64,000 nucleotides of DNA from Brevundimonas sp. Root608 (GCF_001427825.1 NZ_LMGT01000001.1:372001-436000), one strand, 5' to 3'; counted from the stretch's first letter, positions 28,513 to 40,025 are shown. Notes: generated from the letters alone by a model not told the origin. Numbers and translations: made by a program.

Positions 28513-28989
28513 TCAGGCCGAGCGGAACGGCTGTGGCAGGGCCTCAAGCAGCGCCCGGTCCAGGGTCAGGATGAGCATGCCCGGCAGGAAAAACCGGACC
28601 CAGTCGACTAGGACGTCAAACGAGATCATCGCCGCCGGGTCGATCCCGCCCGAGACCAGGGCGCCGGCGAGCAAGAAGACGAAATGGCCCGCAGCGCCGA
28701 TCAGCCAGGGCTGAAGCGCCGGGCGGCGGCGCCAGCAAGCGACCGCGGCCACTCCGTATCCGCCGATCGCAACGAGTATGGGGACATCAAGGATCGGCAG
28801 CCACGGGAGCGGCAGATCGAATGGAGGCTGCGAGACCGGCCGGTCGAACCAGCCGAGCCAGACAAGGCTGCCGCCAAGGAACAACAGGCCAAGGACGCTC
28901 GCCGCGAGCCACAGGATCACCAACCACCGAGCAAAGGGCGGCGGGGCCGCGCCGACGCCCGGCCGAAGCGGCGCCCCCCAGCCGCCCAT
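28513..28989 (-). CDS. hypothetical membrane protein
   Basis: A 158-residue protein with four predicted membrane helices (about residues 22-47, 67-85, 94-115 and 130-148) and no recognised family. The ATG at 28989 overlaps the odhB stop by one base (TGATG on the minus strand), so translation is probably coupled to the 2-oxoglutarate dehydrogenase operon. Its role is unknown. Confidence 0.65.
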   Translation of the reverse strand: MGGWGAPLRPGVGAAPPPFARWLVILWLAASVLGLLFLGGSLVWLGWFDRPVSQPPFDLPLPWLPILDVPILVAIGGYGVAAVACWRRRPALQPWLIGAAGHFVFLLAGALVSGGIDPAAMISFDVLVDWVRFFLPGMLILTLDRALLEALPQPFRSA

Positions 28990-30542
28990 CACAGGTCCAG
29001 CAGCGCCCGGGCCGGGTCTTCCAGCAGTTCCTTGACCCGGACGAGGAAGGTCACGGCCTCCTTGCCGTCGACGATGCGGTGATCGTAGCTCAGGGCCAGG
29101 TACATCATCGGCCGGATCACTACCTCGCCGTTCACCGCCATGGGGCGCTGGACGATGTTGTGCATGCCCAGGATGCCCGACTGCGGCGCGTTCAGGATCG
29201 GCGTCGACATCAGCGAGCCGTAGGTGCCGCCGTTGGTGATGGTGAAGGTGCCGCCCTGCAGTTGATCGAGGGTCAGGGCGCCGTCGCGGGCCGCCTTGCC
29301 GAGGGCCGCGATGCCCTTCTCGATGCCCGCCAGCGACAGCGCATCCGCGTCGCGCAGGACCGGCACGACCAGCCCCTTCTCGGTGCCGACGGCGACGCCG
29401 ATGTCATAGTGGTTCTTGTAGATGATGTCCGTGCCGTCGATCTCGGCGTTGACCGCCGGAATCTCCTTCAGGGCGGCGACCACTGCCTTGGTGAAGAAGG
29501 ACATGAAGCCCAGCTTCACGCCGTGGCGCTTCTCGAACACCTCCTTGTACTGCGTCCGCAGGGCCATGACGTTGGTCATGTCCACCTCGTTGAAGGTGGT
29601 CAGCTGGGCGGCGGTGTTCTGCGATTCCTTGAGGCGGCGCGCGATGGTCTGGCGCAGCCGGGTCATCTTGACCCGCTCCTCGCGCGGCTGGTCGGCGCGC
29701 GGCGCGGCGGGGGCTGCTGGAGCCGCGGCGGCCGGAGCCGGAGCGGCGGCGCCAATGGCCGCGATGGCGTCCGCCTTGGTGATGTTGCCCTTGGGCCCGG
29801 TGGCGGCCAGCGCCTTCGGATCAAGGTTGTTCTCGGTGACCACGCGCTGGACGGCGGGCGACAGGTGCGGGGCGTCCCCGCCTGCGGCCCTGGCCGGGCT
29901 GGCGGCGGCCGGAGCCGGCGCGGCTGCGGCGGGCGCCGCGCCTTCACCGGAGGCGGCGATCGAACCGATCTGCTGGCCGGGCGTGACCGTCGAACCGGCC
30001 TCGGCGGCGATGGTCAGGACCCCGGCGGCGGGAGCCGACACCTCGACCGCGACCTTGTCGGTCTCGATCTCGACCAGCATTTCGTCCTTGGCGACGACAT
30101 CGCCGGCCTTCTTCAGCCAGGTTCCCATCGTGCCCTCGGCGACGCTCTCGCCCATGGTCGGGGTCATGATGGCGACCGAGCCGCCCGAGGCGGCGGCGGG
30201 CGCGGGGGCAGGTGCCGCGGCGGCGGGGGCCGGAGCGGCCTCAGCCTTCGGCGCCGGAGCAGCTTTCGCCTCGGCCTTCGGCGCTTCGGCGGACGGCGCG
30301 GCGGCGGCGCCCTCGGTGACCACGCCCAGGACGGCGCCGGGGGTCACGGTCTCGCCGTCGGGCGCCTTGATCTCGGACAGGACGCCGTCGGCGGGCGACA
30401 CGACTTCCAGCGACACCTTGTCGGTTTCCAGCTCGACCAGGACCTCGTCCTTCTTCACGGCGTCGCCGGCCTTCTTCGTCCACTTGCCGATGGTGGCTTC
30501 GGTGACGGATTCGCCGAGGGCGGGGGTCAGGATGTCGGCCAT
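28989..30542 (-). CDS. sucB: 2-oxoglutarate dehydrogenase E2 (dihydrolipoyl succinyltransferase), two lipoyl domains
   Basis: The E2 core of the 2-oxoglutarate dehydrogenase complex, transferring the succinyl group to CoA. This 517-residue copy has two lipoyl domains, each with an ETDKV lipoylation site (Lys near 43 and near 155), separated by Ala/Pro-rich linkers, then a peripheral-subunit-binding domain (about 215-250) and the acyltransferase domain ending [14 protein letters not shown] with the catalytic His and Asp. Most bacterial SucB proteins have one lipoyl domain and about 400 residues. It follows sucA by 68 bases. Confidence 0.94.
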   Translation of the reverse strand: MADILTPALGESVTEATIGKWTKKAGDAVKKDEVLVELETDKVSLEVVSPADGVLSEIKAPDGETVTPGAVLGVVTEGAAAAPSAEAPKAEAKAAPAPKAEAAPAPAAAAPAPAPAAASGGSVAIMTPTMGESVAEGTMGTWLKKAGDVVAKDEMLVEIETDKVAVEVSAPAAGVLTIAAEAGSTVTPGQQIGSIAASGEGAAPAAAAPAPAAASPARAAGGDAPHLSPAVQRVVTENNLDPKALAATGPKGNITKADAIAAIGAAAPAPAAAAPAAPAAPRADQPREERVKMTRLRQTIARRLKESQNTAAQLTTFNEVDMTNVMALRTQYKEVFEKRHGVKLGFMSFFTKAVVAALKEIPAVNAEIDGTDIIYKNHYDIGVAVGTEKGLVVPVLRDADALSLAGIEKGIAALGKAARDGALTLDQLQGGTFTITNGGTYGSLMSTPILNAPQSGILGMHNIVQRPMAVNGEVVIRPMMYLALSYDHRIVDGKEAVTFLVRVKELLEDPARALLDL

Positions 30543-30570
30543 GGGACGGGCTCTCTCAGGTTCGTTCGTT

Positions 30571-30610
30571 TGTCATCCCGGAAACGGCCCAGCCGTTGTC
30601 CGGGACGGGA
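30571..30610. repeat. GTCATCCCGG-type palindrome between sucA and sucB
   Basis: gtcatcccgg (30572-30581) and ccgggac (30600-30606) flank an inner aacgg/ccgtt stem. It is a member of the dispersed palindrome family and fills the sucA-sucB spacer. Confidence 0.6.
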
Positions 30611-33600
30611 TCAGGCGAAGGCGTCGGTCAGGAAGGCGTCGAGTTCTTTCAGGTGCCGGCTCATCAATCCGGCGGCGGTCGAGGCCGAGGCCGGGCGGCC
30701 CACATAGCGCGCGCGCTTCGACTTCACGGACAGCTTCTCCAGCGTCAGTTCGATCCATGGATCGACGAAGGTCCAGCCGCCCATGTTCTTGGGCTCTTCC
30801 TGGCACCAGACCAGCTCGGCGTTGGGGAAGCGGCCCAGTTCGGTCAGCAGGGACTTCATCGGCCACGGATAGAATTGCTCCAGCCGCATCAGATAGACGT
30901 CGTCGATCTGGTCGCGTTCGCGCCGCTCCAGCAGGTCGTAATAGACCTTGCCCGAGCACAGGACGACGCGACGGATGTCCTTGTCGGCCTTGATTTTGAT
31001 CCCCGCGACCTCGGGCCGCGTCTGGGCGTCGTCGTGCAGCACGCGATGGAAGCTTGATCCCTCGGCCATGTCGGCGAGGGTCGAGACCGCCTTCTTGTGC
31101 CGCAGCAGGCTCTTGGGCGTCATGATGATCAGCGGCTTGCGGAAGGGCCGGTGCATCTGGCGGCGCAGGATGTGGAAATAGTTGGCCGGGGTCGAGCAGT
31201 TGGCGACCTGGATATTGTCCTCGGCGCACTGCTGCAGGAAGCGTTCGAGACGGGCCGAGGAGTGCTCGGGCCCCTGGCCCTCGTAGCCGTGCGGCAGCAG
31301 CATCGTCAGGCCGCACATGCGCAGCCATTTGCGTTCGCCCGAGGTGATGAACTGGTCGATCACCACCTGGGCCCCGTTCACGAAGTCGCCGAACTGGGCT
31401 TCCCACATGACGAGGGTGTTCGGGTCGGTCAGGGCGTAGCCGTATTCGAAGCCGAGGACGGCTTCCTCCGACAGGGCCGAATCGATGACCTCGAACTCGG
31501 CCTGGCCCTCGCGCAGGTTGTTGAGCGGAACGTAGCGGGCCTCGGTGGTCTGGTCCACGATGCCCGAGTGGCGCTGGGAGAAGGTGCCGCGCACCGAATC
31601 CTGGCCCGACAGGCGGACGGGGAAGCCCTCGTCCAGCAGCGAGCCGAAGGCCAGGCTCTCGGCCGTGGCCCAGTCGATGTTCTGGCCCGAGGTGATCATC
31701 TCGCGCCGGCCGTCCATGACGCGTTTCAGCGTCTTGTGCATGTCGACGTCGTTGGGGATGGCCGTCAGCCGGTGTCCGAGATCGGCCAGTTTCGCCGCCG
31801 GGACCGAGGTCTCGCCGCGGCGCTCGTCGCCCTCGGGCAGGCCGATGCCCTGCCACTGGCCGTCCATCCAGTCGGCCTTCTTGGCCTCGAACGCCTTGCC
31901 GGCCTCGAACTCGGCGTCGAGGAAGGCCTCGAAGCGAGCGACCTCGGCGTCGACATCGGCCTGGCTGATGACGCCTTCCTTGATCAGGCGCTCGGCGTAG
32001 ATCTCGCGCGTCGAGGGCAGGGCGCGGATCTTCGAATACATCAGCGGCTGGGTGAAGGTCGGATCGTCGCCCTCGTTGTGGCCGAAGCGGCGGTAGCAGA
32101 ACATGTCCACCACCACGTCCTTGTGGAATTTCTGCCGGAACTCGGTCGCCACCTTGGCGGCGAAGACCACGGCTTCCGGATCGTCGCCGTTGACGTGGAA
32201 GATCGGCGCCTGGACCATCAGGGCCACGTCGGACGGATAGGGCGAACTGCGCGAGTTGCGCGGGCTCGTCGTGAAGCCGATCTGGTTGTTGACGACGAAA
32301 TGCATCGTCCCGCCGGTGCGGTAGCCCTTCAGCCCCATCAGGGCGAAGCATTCGGCCACCACGCCCTGGCCGGCGAAGGCCGCGTCGCCGTGGATCAGCA
32401 GGGGCATGACCCTGGAGCGGTCCAGCGCGAGTTGCTCGTCGGGGTCCCCAGACCGCGCGGCATTGGCCTCGCGGATGTCGAACGCCTGTTTCGCCCGCGC
32501 CTTGCCCAGCACCACGGGATTGACGATCTCGAGGTGCGACGGATTGGCGGTCAGGGACAGGTGGACGGTGTTGCCGTCGAACTCGCGGTCCGACGATGCG
32601 CCCATGTGATATTTGACGTCGCCGGAGCCCTCGATGTCCGAAGGCACGGTCGAGCCGCCCTGGAACTCGTGGAAGATGGCGCGATAGGGCTTGCCCATCA
32701 CGGCGGCCAGGGTGTTCAGGCGGCCCCGGTGGGCCATGCCGAAGACGACCTCGTCGACGCCGAGGGCGCCGCCGCGCTTGATGATCTGCTCCAGCGCCGG
32801 GACCATGGCCTCGCCGCCGTCCAGACCGAACCGCTTGGTGCCGGGGAAGCGTTTGTGCAGGAAGCGTTCGAAGCCCTCGGCCTCGATCAGCTTGTTGAGG
32901 ATGGCCAGCTTGCCTTCCCTGGTGAAGGCGTTCTGCTCGAACTTGTCCGGGCCTTCGAAGCGCGCCTGCAGCCAGGATTTCTCCTCCGGCTCGGCGATGT
33001 GCATGAACTGGATGCCGATATGGCCGCAGTAGGTGCGCTTGAGGATGGCCAGCACCTCGCGGATGCTGCCGGTCTGCAGCCCCAGCACGCCGTCCAGATA
33101 GATGGGTCGGTCGAGGTCGGCCTCGGTGAAGCCGTAGAATTCGGGGGTCAGTTCAGGGTTGTGGGTGGCCTGTTCTATGCCCAGCGGGTCCAGCGTCGCC
33201 TGCAGGTGGCCGCGCACGCGGTAGCTGCGGATCAGCATCAGGGCGCGGATCGAGTCATGGGCGGCGGCGCGGACGGCCTCGGCGGAAACGGCCGGCGTCG
33301 CCGCGGGCGCAGCAGCGGCGGCGGCGGGCTTCTTCGGGTCAGGTTTCGGAGCGGGCCAGCGGCCGTCGAACACAGCGGCGGCTTCGGTCGGCTCATCAGC
33401 GGCCGAACGGCCCCACGCGCCCGCGGCGCCCGAGGCGCGCACGGTGTCGGCGGTGTCGCGCAGCTGGTCGAAGAAGGCGCGCCACTCGGCCGAGACCGAG
33501 GCCGGATCGGCGGCCCATTTCCCGTGCAGGTCCTCGATGAACGAGGCGTTCGAGCCATACAGGAAGCTGGTCTCGGCAAAGACCTGGTTCAGCCGACCGG

Positions 33601-33613
33601 CATCGTCCGCCAT
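30611..33613 (-). CDS. sucA: 2-oxoglutarate dehydrogenase E1
   Basis: The thiamine-diphosphate-dependent E1 subunit that decarboxylates 2-oxoglutarate. The 1000-residue protein has the N-terminal SFLYGSNASFIEDLHGKW segment that docks E2, the GMAHRGRLNTLAAV region near residue 300, the ThDP motif GDAAFAGQGVVAE near 430 with NNQIGFTT, and a C-terminal transketolase-like half (ERFLQQCAEDNIQVANCSTPANYFH). Length is normal. It precedes sucB; lpdA is not in the window. ThiC downstream in the window makes a ThDP precursor but the link is only general. Confidence 0.96.
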   Translation of the reverse strand: MADDAGRLNQVFAETSFLYGSNASFIEDLHGKWAADPASVSAEWRAFFDQLRDTADTVRASGAAGAWGRSAADEPTEAAAVFDGRWPAPKPDPKKPAAAAAAPAATPAVSAEAVRAAAHDSIRALMLIRSYRVRGHLQATLDPLGIEQATHNPELTPEFYGFTEADLDRPIYLDGVLGLQTGSIREVLAILKRTYCGHIGIQFMHIAEPEEKSWLQARFEGPDKFEQNAFTREGKLAILNKLIEAEGFERFLHKRFPGTKRFGLDGGEAMVPALEQIIKRGGALGVDEVVFGMAHRGRLNTLAAVMGKPYRAIFHEFQGGSTVPSDIEGSGDVKYHMGASSDREFDGNTVHLSLTANPSHLEIVNPVVLGKARAKQAFDIREANAARSGDPDEQLALDRSRVMPLLIHGDAAFAGQGVVAECFALMGLKGYRTGGTMHFVVNNQIGFTTSPRNSRSSPYPSDVALMVQAPIFHVNGDDPEAVVFAAKVATEFRQKFHKDVVVDMFCYRRFGHNEGDDPTFTQPLMYSKIRALPSTREIYAERLIKEGVISQADVDAEVARFEAFLDAEFEAGKAFEAKKADWMDGQWQGIGLPEGDERRGETSVPAAKLADLGHRLTAIPNDVDMHKTLKRVMDGRREMITSGQNIDWATAESLAFGSLLDEGFPVRLSGQDSVRGTFSQRHSGIVDQTTEARYVPLNNLREGQAEFEVIDSALSEEAVLGFEYGYALTDPNTLVMWEAQFGDFVNGAQVVIDQFITSGERKWLRMCGLTMLLPHGYEGQGPEHSSARLERFLQQCAEDNIQVANCSTPANYFHILRRQMHRPFRKPLIIMTPKSLLRHKKAVSTLADMAEGSSFHRVLHDDAQTRPEVAGIKIKADKDIRRVVLCSGKVYYDLLERRERDQIDDVYLMRLEQFYPWPMKSLLTELGRFPNAELVWCQEEPKNMGGWTFVDPWIELTLEKLSVKSKRARYVGRPASASTAAGLMSRHLKELDAFLTDAFA

Positions 33614-33757
33614 CGTATCGTCACGTCCCTTGGATCGGTGCGCGCACGCCTGCGTACAACCGGCGCCGCTGATATAGGCGCTGTTTCCTTATCGGTCATG
33701 ACCGAATGGGGGCCAAAGGGTCGAAATTCGCCTAATTCGGGTGAAATTCGTACGTCT

Positions 33758-33831
33758 CTTGTCCCGGCGCCGGGACAAGTCGGGCTGCACTCTCAGACCG
33801 TGATCCTCGGGTCAAGCCCGAGGATCACGGT
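33758..33831. repeat. palindrome pair in the sucD-sucA gap
   Basis: 33758-33779 is a perfect 22-bp palindrome with a CCGGCGCCGG centre. 33797-33831 is a 15-bp perfect stem with a five-base loop and a CTCGGG core. Neither is followed by a T run in either direction. They resemble dispersed repeats rather than terminators, although they could protect the sucC-sucD mRNA end. Confidence 0.75.
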
Positions 33832-33851
33832 CGGGAAGGGAGGCGGTGCGC

Positions 33852-34754
33852 CTAGCCCTTGAGGACTTCCACCAGCGTCGTGCCGAGACGCGCGGGCGAC
33901 GGCGAGACGCGGATGCCTGCCGCCTCCATGGCCGCGATCTTGGACTCCGCGTCGCCCTTGCCGCCCGAGACGACGGCCCCGGCGTGGCCCATGGTGCGGC
34001 CCTTGGGCGCGGTGCGGCCGGCGATGAAGCCGACCATCGGCTTCTTGCGGCCCTTCTTCGCCTCGTCGATCAGGAACTGGGCCGCGTCCTCCTCGGCCCC
34101 GCCGCCGATCTCGCCGATCATGACGATGGATTGCGTCTCGTCGTCGGCCAGGAACAGCTCCAGCACGTCGATGAATTCGGTGCCCTTGACCGGGTCCCCG
34201 CCGATGCCGACGGCCGTGGTCTGGCCGAGGCCCTCGTTGGTGGTCTGGAACACCGCCTCATAGGTCAGGGTGCCCGAGCGCGAGACGATGCCGACGTTGC
34301 CCTTCTTGAAGATCGAGCCCGGCATGATGCCGATCTTGCACTCGTCCGGGGTCAGGATGCCGGGGCAGTTGGGGCCAAGCAGGCGGGACTTCGACCGATC
34401 CAGCCGCGCCTTGACCCGCACCATGTCCAGCACCGGGATGCCCTCGGTGATGCAGGTGATGAAGGGGATCTCGGCCTCGATGGCCTCGATGATGGCGTCG
34501 GCGGCGCCCGCCGGCGGGACATAGATGACCGAGGCGTCGGCGCCGGTGGCGTCTCGCGCCTCGGCCACCGAGGCGTAGATCGGCAGGGTCTCGCCGCCCG
34601 AGCCGGTCCAGGTCTGGCCGCCCTTGGTCGGGTGCACGCCGCCGACCATCCTGGTGCCGTGATAGGCCAGCGCCTGTTCGGTGTGGAAGCCGCCGGTCTT
34701 GCCGGTCAGGCCCTGGACGATGATCCTGGTGTTGCGGTCGACGAGGATGGACAT
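33852..34754 (-). CDS. sucD: succinate--CoA ligase alpha subunit
   Basis: The 300-residue alpha subunit carries the CoA-binding Rossmann start ([16 protein letters not shown]), the ThPKKGG-type segment and the phosphohistidine loop [17 protein letters not shown], with the active His near residue 250. With SucC it forms succinate plus nucleoside triphosphate from succinyl-CoA. The gene follows sucC by 53 bases and precedes sucA after a repeat-containing gap. Confidence 0.96.
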   Translation of the reverse strand: MSILVDRNTRIIVQGLTGKTGGFHTEQALAYHGTRMVGGVHPTKGGQTWTGSGGETLPIYASVAEARDATGADASVIYVPPAGAADAIIEAIEAEIPFITCITEGIPVLDMVRVKARLDRSKSRLLGPNCPGILTPDECKIGIMPGSIFKKGNVGIVSRSGTLTYEAVFQTTNEGLGQTTAVGIGGDPVKGTEFIDVLELFLADDETQSIVMIGEIGGGAEEDAAQFLIDEAKKGRKKPMVGFIAGRTAPKGRTMGHAGAVVSGGKGDAESKIAAMEAAGIRVSPSPARLGTTLVEVLKG

Positions 34755-34807
34755 GGATATTCTCTGATTATTCGGTCAGCGGGACGGTCGGTGGCGAAGC
34801 CGAAGCT

Positions 34808-35998
<1,191 letters not shown>

Positions 35999-36078
35999 GG
36001 GGAGGCGCCGCCGGACTGCTGGGAGGAGTTGCGGCGCTTATAGGGGCTGCGCCTTCGCAGGCGCAACAGGCGAGGGAA

Positions 36079-36177
36079 CAGGTTCCAGGGGATAGGGGCC
36101 AGGGAGGATCGGAGCTCCGCCGCGGTCGCAGCGCCAAAACCTGATCCCTGGAACCTGGAACCTAAAACCTGGAACCT
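36079..36177. repeat. ggaacct repeats and inverted repeat upstream of sucC
   Basis: caggttccaggg (36079-36090) is the exact reverse complement of ccctggaacctg (36146-36157). The second arm continues into direct copies of cctggaacct up to 36177. The element lies between the MFS gene end and the sucC start. Confidence 0.7.
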
Positions 36178-36178
36178 T

Positions 36179-37690
36179 CTAGTCGACCCAGTCCCTCTTC
36201 AGCGTCCGCGAGGCGCCGATCAGCAGCACCGCCGCCAGCAGATAGAAGCCCATGCCGGTGTAGATGGCCCAGCGCAGGCTCTCCTCGCCGAAGCGGGGCG
36301 CCAGCAGGTCGCTCATCCAGCCGAAATAGTAGAAGCCGACGGCGATCCCGAGCAGATTGTTGATCAGCAGGAACAGGGCCGAGGCGGTCGAGCGCATCGG
36401 CGCCGGAACCAGGTGCTGGATCGAGGCGGTGATCGGCCCCAGCCAGGCCAGGTTCAATCCGGTCGGGATGATGAAGATCAGGAAGGCCAGGATCAGCTGC
36501 TGGGCGTTGGTGCCGCCGCCCGGGATCACCAGGCCGATCAGCCACGGCGAGTTCATGGCCAGGATGAACATGGGCGCCGAGATCAGGAAGGCGATGGCGG
36601 GGGTCAGGGGATAGGCCCCCTTGCCGCGCTTCGACAGCTTGTCGGCGATGGCGCCGCCGGCCCAGATTCCCAGGGTCCCGCCGATCAGGGCGATGCCGGC
36701 GTAGTACCAGCTGGTCTGAGACAGGGTCAGGCCGAAGCTGCGCATGAAGAACAGCGGCAGCCAGCCGGCGACGCCGTAGCCGCACACCGAGGACGAGGCC
36801 GCGCCCAGGGCCAGAAGCCAGAAGCTCGGCTTGGGAATGACCGCCGAGGCGGTGCGGCGCGCGATGGTCAGGGAGATGCCGATCACCATGGCCAGCAGCC
36901 CGCCGAAGGCGAACACCAGCGGATTGCCGAGGGCCAGGCCGGCGAAATGGATCAGGGCCGCGAGGGTCAGGGCGCCGGCTCCGATGCCCAGCATGATCAG
37001 GGCCGCGATCGCGCCCGCCCGGCCGGAGCCGACCACCGGCGCGGCGGCGATGACCGCCAGCTCGGCCTCGGTCTTGGCCGTGTCGGTTCCGCCGCGCGTG
37101 GGATTGCGCACCGTGAACAGAAGCACCGGCGCCAGCACCACGCCGAGCAGGCCGACGGCGATGAAGGCCGTGCGCCAGCCGTAGGTCGCGGCCAGCAGGC
37201 CGCCGACGAGCGTCCCTGCCGCCGTGCCCAGCGGAATGCCGAAGGCGAAGGCCGCCAGGGCCCGCGCCCGCTGATGCGGCGGGAAATAGTCGGCGACGAG
37301 GGAATAGGCCGGGGCCACGCCCCCCGCCTCGCCGACGCCAACGCCCATGCGGAACAGGAACAGCTGGGTGAAGGATCCGGCCACGCCGCACAGGGCGGTG
37401 AAGCCGCTCCACACCGCCAGGGCGCCGGTCATGATCCAGACGCGGCTGTAACGGTCGGCCAGCCAGGCCAGGGGAATGGCGAGGGTCGAATAGACCGAGG
37501 CGAAGGCGATCCCGCCCAGCAGGCCGAACTGGCTGTCGGACAGGCCGAACTCCGCTTTCAGCGGCGCCGCCAGGATGCCGATGATCTGCCGATCCAGGAA
37601 GTTCAGCATATAGACGAGGATCAGGATCGCCAGGACGTAGAAGCGATATCCGGGCCGAACGGCGGGCGCGGCGGCGTCCGTGGCGGTCAT
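36179..37690 (-). CDS. MFS transporter, spinster-like
   Basis: A 503-residue inner-membrane transporter with twelve predicted helices. The first helix region VYMLNFLDRQIIGILAAPLK and the loop motif LADRYSRVWIM match the spinster-type MFS group common in sphingomonads and Caulobacterales. GVGVGEAGGVAPAYSLVADYF near residue 115 is also typical. Substrate is unknown. The start at 37690 drops a poorly conserved 34-residue extension. It lies downstream of a TonB-dependent receptor on the same strand, beyond a terminator. Confidence 0.87.
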   Translation of the reverse strand: MTATDAAAPAVRPGYRFYVLAILILVYMLNFLDRQIIGILAAPLKAEFGLSDSQFGLLGGIAFASVYSTLAIPLAWLADRYSRVWIMTGALAVWSGFTALCGVAGSFTQLFLFRMGVGVGEAGGVAPAYSLVADYFPPHQRARALAAFAFGIPLGTAAGTLVGGLLAATYGWRTAFIAVGLLGVVLAPVLLFTVRNPTRGGTDTAKTEAELAVIAAAPVVGSGRAGAIAALIMLGIGAGALTLAALIHFAGLALGNPLVFAFGGLLAMVIGISLTIARRTASAVIPKPSFWLLALGAASSSVCGYGVAGWLPLFFMRSFGLTLSQTSWYYAGIALIGGTLGIWAGGAIADKLSKRGKGAYPLTPAIAFLISAPMFILAMNSPWLIGLVIPGGGTNAQQLILAFLIFIIPTGLNLAWLGPITASIQHLVPAPMRSTASALFLLINNLLGIAVGFYYFGWMSDLLAPRFGEESLRWAIYTGMGFYLLAAVLLIGASRTLKRDWVD

Positions 37691-37756
37691 GGCGTTTCCC
37701 TCGATTTGGTCTTCTGGTTGGGCCGAACGGTAGCGGCGCTTTTCAGCAGCGCCAAA

Positions 37757-37790
37757 GAAAAAGGGCGGCGGCTCAGGAGAACCGCCGCCC
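37757..37790 (-). terminator. terminator after the TonB-dependent receptor
   Basis: On the minus strand gggcggcgg and ccgccgccc (9 bp) close a ten-base loop and are followed by TTTTTC. It separates the receptor from the MFS gene. Confidence 0.85.
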
Positions 37791-37826
37791 ATGATCAGAT
37801 GGATCAGGTTTCAGGAGTCGTGGTGA

Positions 37827-40025
37827 TCAGAACTTGACCTGCAGCGAGGCGGTGACCGTCTGCGGCGGGCCGTAGTAGCCGATGATCGAGTTGTCGAAGA
37901 GCGCGCCCGGGAAGTTGTAGCCGCCGACGCGGTACTCCTCGTCGGTCAGGTTCTTGCCGTAGAGGCCGAGGGTGTAGCGGTCGCTCGGGTCGGTCCAGAC
38001 GATCGCCAGATCGACCAGGGTGTAGGCCTGCTGATCGAGGATCGGGTTCGGGAACTCGAACATGCTGGAGTCGCCGCGGTAGCTGACCGAGGGTGTGACC
38101 GCCAGGCTGCCGCCGGCCACGTCGCCGATCCAGGTCAGGCCGAGGTAGCCGGTCCACTCCGGGGCGTTCTGCAGCACGACCTGATCCGAGATGTCCTCGA
38201 ACGCCAGGGTGGTCAGGTTGTAGCGCAGGAACTCCTCGAAATCGGAGTTCAGATAGCCGACCGCGAAGTTGGCCGACAGGCTGTCGAGGATACGCAGCTG
38301 GCCTTCGAACTCGGCGCCGTAGAAGGTCGAGGACCCGACGTTGTCGACGAAGCTGGCGATGCCGGCGACAGCCGGAACCTGGGTGGTGACCTGCTGGTCC
38401 TTGTATTCGTTGTAGAAGATCGAGGCGGCGAACGTCAGGCGGTCGAGCGCGCCCTTCAGGCCCATCTCATAGGAGTTGACCGTTTCGGGATCATAGCCGT
38501 TGACGGTGTTGGGCGTGAGGATCGCGTCGCCCCGCATGTCGAAACCGCCCGACTTGAAGCCCTGTGAGTACGAGGCGTAGGTCGTCATGTCGTCCGTCAG
38601 ATCGAAGGACAGGGCGATGCGCGGTGTAAACTGGCTGAAGTCCTTGGAGCGGGTGTAGCTGGTCCGGAGCAGGGTCGGCGCGCGCGGCGTGCCGCCGAGC
38701 AACGGGCTGCGGGTGGCCGTGGCGTAGTTGGCGCGGAACACGGTTCCCTCCTTGTCGTCCAGCGTATAGCGGAGGCCAAGGCCAAGGTGCAGGCGGTCGG
38801 TCAGGTCGAGGTTGACGTCGGCGAAGCCCGCCCAGCTCTCGGTGTTCACCTGGCCGTTGGTGCCGATAACGAAGCCCGCATTGCCCAGGACGGTGTCGAA
38901 AGCGCCCTCCGCATGGCCATCCAGATAGAAGAAGCCGGCCACGCCCTGGATCCGGTCGTAGTCGAACAGGAACTGGAACTCCTGCGTCAGCTGATCGTCG
39001 GCATAGAAGCCCGGGATGTCCAGCGTCGCCGCCGGGGTGTTGTCGAAGTCGATCACCGTCGTGGTTTCGCCTTCGCGCCAGGCCGTGATCGACTTGAAGG
39101 TCCAGTGGTCGTTCAGGTCGATCTGGACGGTGGCGGAAGCGCCCTGGCTCATCACCGAGTTGTCGTCGCCGAGGCCGGCGTTGGTGTCATAGACGCTGGG
39201 CAGAACCGCGCCGGCCGGGGTGGCGCCGGCGACCAGACGGTGGCCGTGGCGGGGGTTGGAGTCGTCCTGGACCCGGTCATAGGCCAGGCGGATCGACATC
39301 TCCTCGCGGGGTTCCCATTCGGCGCTCAGGCGGCCGGCCAGAACGTCCTTGTTATAGTGCTCGGCGCCGGTGTTGATGTTCTCGCCGTAGCCGTCGCGCT
39401 GATAGCTGGCGATGGCGGCGCCGACGCGGAAAGTGTCGGCCAGCGGCAGGCTGCCCGAGGCCATCAGGTCGACCTGGTTATAGCTGCCGTAGGCGCCGCG
39501 CAGCGTCAGTTCGGGGTCATGCGACAGGCGGTTGGTGACGTATTTGATCGCGCCGCCGACCGTGTTGCGCCCGTAGAGTGAGCCTTGCGGACCGCGCAGC
39601 ACCTCTATGCGCTGGACGTCGTAGATGTCCAGCACGGCGCCCTGCGGGCGGGCGACGTAGACGTCGTCGACGTAGAGGCCCACGCCGGGCTCGAAGCCCC
39701 ACAGGGGATCCTGCTGGCCGACGCCGCGGATGAAGGAGATCAGGGTGGAGTTGGAGCCGCGGGCGACCTGTACGGTCGCGTTCGGCGTCTGCTGCTGCAG
39801 GGCGGTGATGTCGGAAGCGCCGGTCTGCTCCAGCCGCTCCTCGCCGAGGGCCGAAACCGAAATCGGCACGTCCTTCAGCAGTTCGTCGCGGCGGCGGGCG
39901 GTGACGACCACGTCGTCCAGCGCGGACGCCTGGTCCTGCGGTCCGACATTCTGGGCCACGGCGAAGGTCGAGAGCGCGCTCCAGGCGGCCCCCGCAAGCA
40001 AGGCGGTCTTTACGTAGCGATTCAT
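37827..40025 (-). CDS. TonB-dependent outer-membrane receptor
   Basis: A 732-residue receptor. A signal peptide ends at AVAQN (about residue 25); DDVVVTARRRDELLKDVPISVS is the TonB-box/plug start, the plug has YVDDVYVARPQG and VLRGPQGSLYGRNTVGGAI (about 95-140), and the last strand ends in Phe (ASLQVKF). The barrel imports a scarce ligand powered by TonB; the ligand is not clear. The divergent TetR gene and the nearby MFS transporter suggest a small uptake locus. Confidence 0.93.
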   Translation of the reverse strand: MNRYVKTALLAGAAWSALSTFAVAQNVGPQDQASALDDVVVTARRRDELLKDVPISVSALGEERLEQTGASDITALQQQTPNATVQVARGSNSTLISFIRGVGQQDPLWGFEPGVGLYVDDVYVARPQGAVLDIYDVQRIEVLRGPQGSLYGRNTVGGAIKYVTNRLSHDPELTLRGAYGSYNQVDLMASGSLPLADTFRVGAAIASYQRDGYGENINTGAEHYNKDVLAGRLSAEWEPREEMSIRLAYDRVQDDSNPRHGHRLVAGATPAGAVLPSVYDTNAGLGDDNSVMSQGASATVQIDLNDHWTFKSITAWREGETTTVIDFDNTPAATLDIPGFYADDQLTQEFQFLFDYDRIQGVAGFFYLDGHAEGAFDTVLGNAGFVIGTNGQVNTESWAGFADVNLDLTDRLHLGLGLRYTLDDKEGTVFRANYATATRSPLLGGTPRAPTLLRTSYTRSKDFSQFTPRIALSFDLTDDMTTYASYSQGFKSGGFDMRGDAILTPNTVNGYDPETVNSYEMGLKGALDRLTFAASIFYNEYKDQQVTTQVPAVAGIASFVDNVGSSTFYGAEFEGQLRILDSLSANFAVGYLNSDFEEFLRYNLTTLAFEDISDQVVLQNAPEWTGYLGLTWIGDVAGGSLAVTPSVSYRGDSSMFEFPNPILDQQAYTLVDLAIVWTDPSDRYTLGLYGKNLTDEEYRVGGYNFPGALFDNSIIGYYGPPQTVTASLQVKF

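Noticed and set aside
31097-33862. A plus-strand open frame of over 900 codons opposite sucA
   Set aside because: sucA is unmistakable on the other strand; the opposite frame shows only composition-driven residues.
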